Source of the DNA: Sphingomonadales bacterium
GTDB lineage: Bacteria > Pseudomonadota > Alphaproteobacteria > Sphingomonadales > Sphingomonadaceae
Assembly (NCBI GenBank): GCA_025351405.1
Contig: JANXVZ010000005.1
Coordinates: 43,894-107,893 of the forward strand
Reading direction: 5' to 3'
Length of the DNA: 64,000 bases
Shown: one piece after another, positions 63,016 through 64,000 of the stretch
Numbering within the stretch: position 1 is the stretch's first letter
How the letters are laid out: every line of letters starts with the position of its first letter
Translations under genes and position numbers: made by a program
The notes under the pieces: model-generated
The model's database searches: none
What the model was told of the DNA's origin: nothing
The model's input: the letters and a program-made list of their open reading frames with translations, nothing else

Positions 63016-63300
63016 ATGAAGACGACGAGAAAGCGCTACAGCGCGGATTTCAAGGCCAAGGTTGCGCTGGAGTCGATCCGCGGGGACCTGACGCTGGCGG
63101 AGCTGGGGACCAAGCACGGCATCCACCACACGATGATCGCGGCGTGGAAGCGGCAGGCGATCGACGGCATGGCATCGACCTTTGCTGGCGCCTCGGAGGT
63201 GGCGCGGGCGAGCGGCGAGGCGGAGATCGACAAGCTGCATTCCAAGATCGGGCAACTGGTCGTGGAACGGGATTTTTTAGCCAAAGCCTTCGGTCGATGA
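63016..63300 (+). CDS. IS3 transposase OrfA (helix-turn-helix subunit)
   Basis: The 94-aa protein has a homeodomain-like HTH (RYSADFKAKVALESIRGDLT, then LGTKHGIHHTMIAAWKRQAI) and a C-terminal leucine-rich coiled-coil ending ERDFLAKAFGR. It carries the slippery heptamer near its end and shares four bases with orfB (ATGA). Confidence 0.93.
   Translation: MKTTRKRYSADFKAKVALESIRGDLTLAELGTKHGIHHTMIAAWKRQAIDGMASTFAGASEVARASGEAEIDKLHSKIGQLVVERDFLAKAFGR
63273..63279 (+). promoter_or_regulatory. Programmed -1 frameshift site in IS3
   Basis: T TTT TTA is in the OrfA phase (GAT TTT TTA). A -1 slip leads into the orfB frame, which is open through to the orfB ATG at 63297, giving an OrfAB fusion transposase. 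Confidence 0.7.
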
Positions 63301-64000
63301 GCGTGGATCGAAGGCGCGGGATGATCGAGGCGGTGCACGCCGATCTGTCGATCTCGGCGCAATGCCGGCTGCTGTCGATCAGCCGGTCATCGTTCTATTA
63401 TGCACCGCAGCCCGAGTCCGAAGAGACGCTGGCGCTGATGCGGGTGATCGACGCGGCGTTCCTCGATATGCCCTGGTATGGCAGCCGGCAGATGGTCCGC
63501 CATCTGCGGCGCCAAGGCCTCGACATCGGCCGCCGTCGGGTACGGCGGTTGATGACCAAGATGGGGCTGTCGCCGATCTACCAGCGGCCGCGCACCAGCG
63601 ATCCGCACCCGCAGCACCGGATTTATCCGTATCTGTTGCGGCATCTGGCGATCGAGCGGCCGAACCAGGTCTGGTGCGCGGACATCACCTACATCCCGAT
63701 GCGGCGCGGCTTCCTGTATCTGGTGGCGATCATGGACTGGGCGACACGCAAGGTGCTGGCCTGGCGGCTGTCGAACACGATGGACGTCGGCTTTTGCGTG
63801 ATAGCGTTGGAAGAAGCGCTGACGCGCTTCGGTAGCCCCGAGATCTTCAACACCGACCAGGGCAGCCAGTTCAGCAGCTTTGCCTTCACGGCCGTGCTGA
63901 AGGACGCCGAGATCCGGATCAGCATGGATGGCCGTGGACGCTGGATGGACAACGTGTTCATCGAACGCCTGTGGCGATCACTGAAGTACGAGTGCGTCTA
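63297..64000 (+). CDS. IS3 transposase OrfB, DDE integrase (cut by window edge)
   Basis: The frame is open from the ATG at 63297 to the right edge, giving about 234 residues. It has an N-terminal HTH_21 region (SISAQCRLLSISRSSFYY). The integrase core has the first Asp in WCADITYIP, the second in FNTDQGSQFSS and the Glu in NVFIERLWRSLKYE. All three catalytic residues are present within the window. Confidence 0.93.
   Translation, partial: MSVDRRRGMIEAVHADLSISAQCRLLSISRSSFYYAPQPESEETLALMRVIDAAFLDMPWYGSRQMVRHLRRQGLDIGRRRVRRLMTKMGLSPIYQRPRTSDPHPQHRIYPYLLRHLAIERPNQVWCADITYIPMRRGFLYLVAIMDWATRKVLAWRLSNTMDVGFCVIALEEALTRFGSPEIFNTDQGSQFSSFAFTAVLKDAEIRISMDGRGRWMDNVFIERLWRSLKYECV

Larger units (their letters stand above)
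62953..64000 (+). mobile_element. IS3-family insertion sequence, right end beyond the window
   Basis: The left end is probably at TGAGGTGGTCCCGGAAACCT, ten bases after the adhesin-like stop. It carries overlapping orfA and orfB with a -1 slippery site. The right end is outside the window, so target duplication cannot be checked. Confidence 0.85.

Overview
The window is about 66% G+C and densely coded, with 4-bp ATGA/GTGA overlaps between many genes. The gene set (Atm1-type exporter next to RNase R, an RNase R/LolA/exonuclease III/RibA neighbourhood, a pspF-pspABC stress locus, NsrR-type Rrf2 regulator, SufE, PaaI thioesterases) points to an alphaproteobacterium of the Sphingomonadales. Genus is not decidable from this alone. 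No rRNA, tRNA or CRISPR array was seen.

Layout. (1) 1-2565, minus: recF (cut by the left edge) behind a prokaryotic FeS cryptochrome/(6-4) photolyase gene. (2) 2701-11867, minus: a four-gene operon encoding a pentaheme cytochrome, a double GlcG/HbpS-domain lipoprotein, an outer-membrane barrel and a secreted decaheme cytochrome with a C-terminal beta-propeller. It reads like a trans-outer-membrane electron conduit. (3) 12196-21497: OmpA-like protein, M13 metallopeptidase, APC permease, two acetamidase/formamidase paralogues, an M28 peptidase and an NsrR-like repressor. (4) 21596-22311: truncated haemoglobin plus a small membrane protein, divergent from nsrR, with an NsrR-like palindrome between them. 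(5) 22364-28909, minus: a seven-gene catabolic operon (Rieske ferredoxin, MDR reductase, SDR, P450, acyl-CoA dehydrogenase, ThuA protein, acyl-CoA dehydrogenase) divergent from a LuxR-type regulator. (6) 29956-39765: housekeeping genes lolA, cytochrome c, ParB-like, DUF2721, xth, ribA, L,D-transpeptidase, rnr and atm1.

(7) 39773-44093: an expanded phage-shock locus. PspF faces a sigma-54 promoter that drives an unannotated 58-codon secreted/membrane peptide, pspA, pspB, two pspC genes and four further one-helix, coiled-coil PspB-like proteins. (8) 44161-57696: sufE, two hotdog thioesterases, GDPD, a Wzx-like flippase, a beta-helix protein, the six-gene DUF4129-DUF4350-MoxR-DUF58-SpoIIM-RDD operon, a membrane protein, an oxidoreductase and a His-rich secreted protein. 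(9) 57697-64000: accessory DNA. A phage packaging/methylation cassette (unknown Cys-rich protein, ParB-methyltransferase fusion, DUF5681, TerL) is followed by IS3 debris, a low-GC adhesin-E-like gene and a complete-looking IS3 element that runs off the right edge.

The two most interesting systems are the putative haem-based outer-membrane electron conduit (2701-11867) and the amplified Psp locus (40930-44093).
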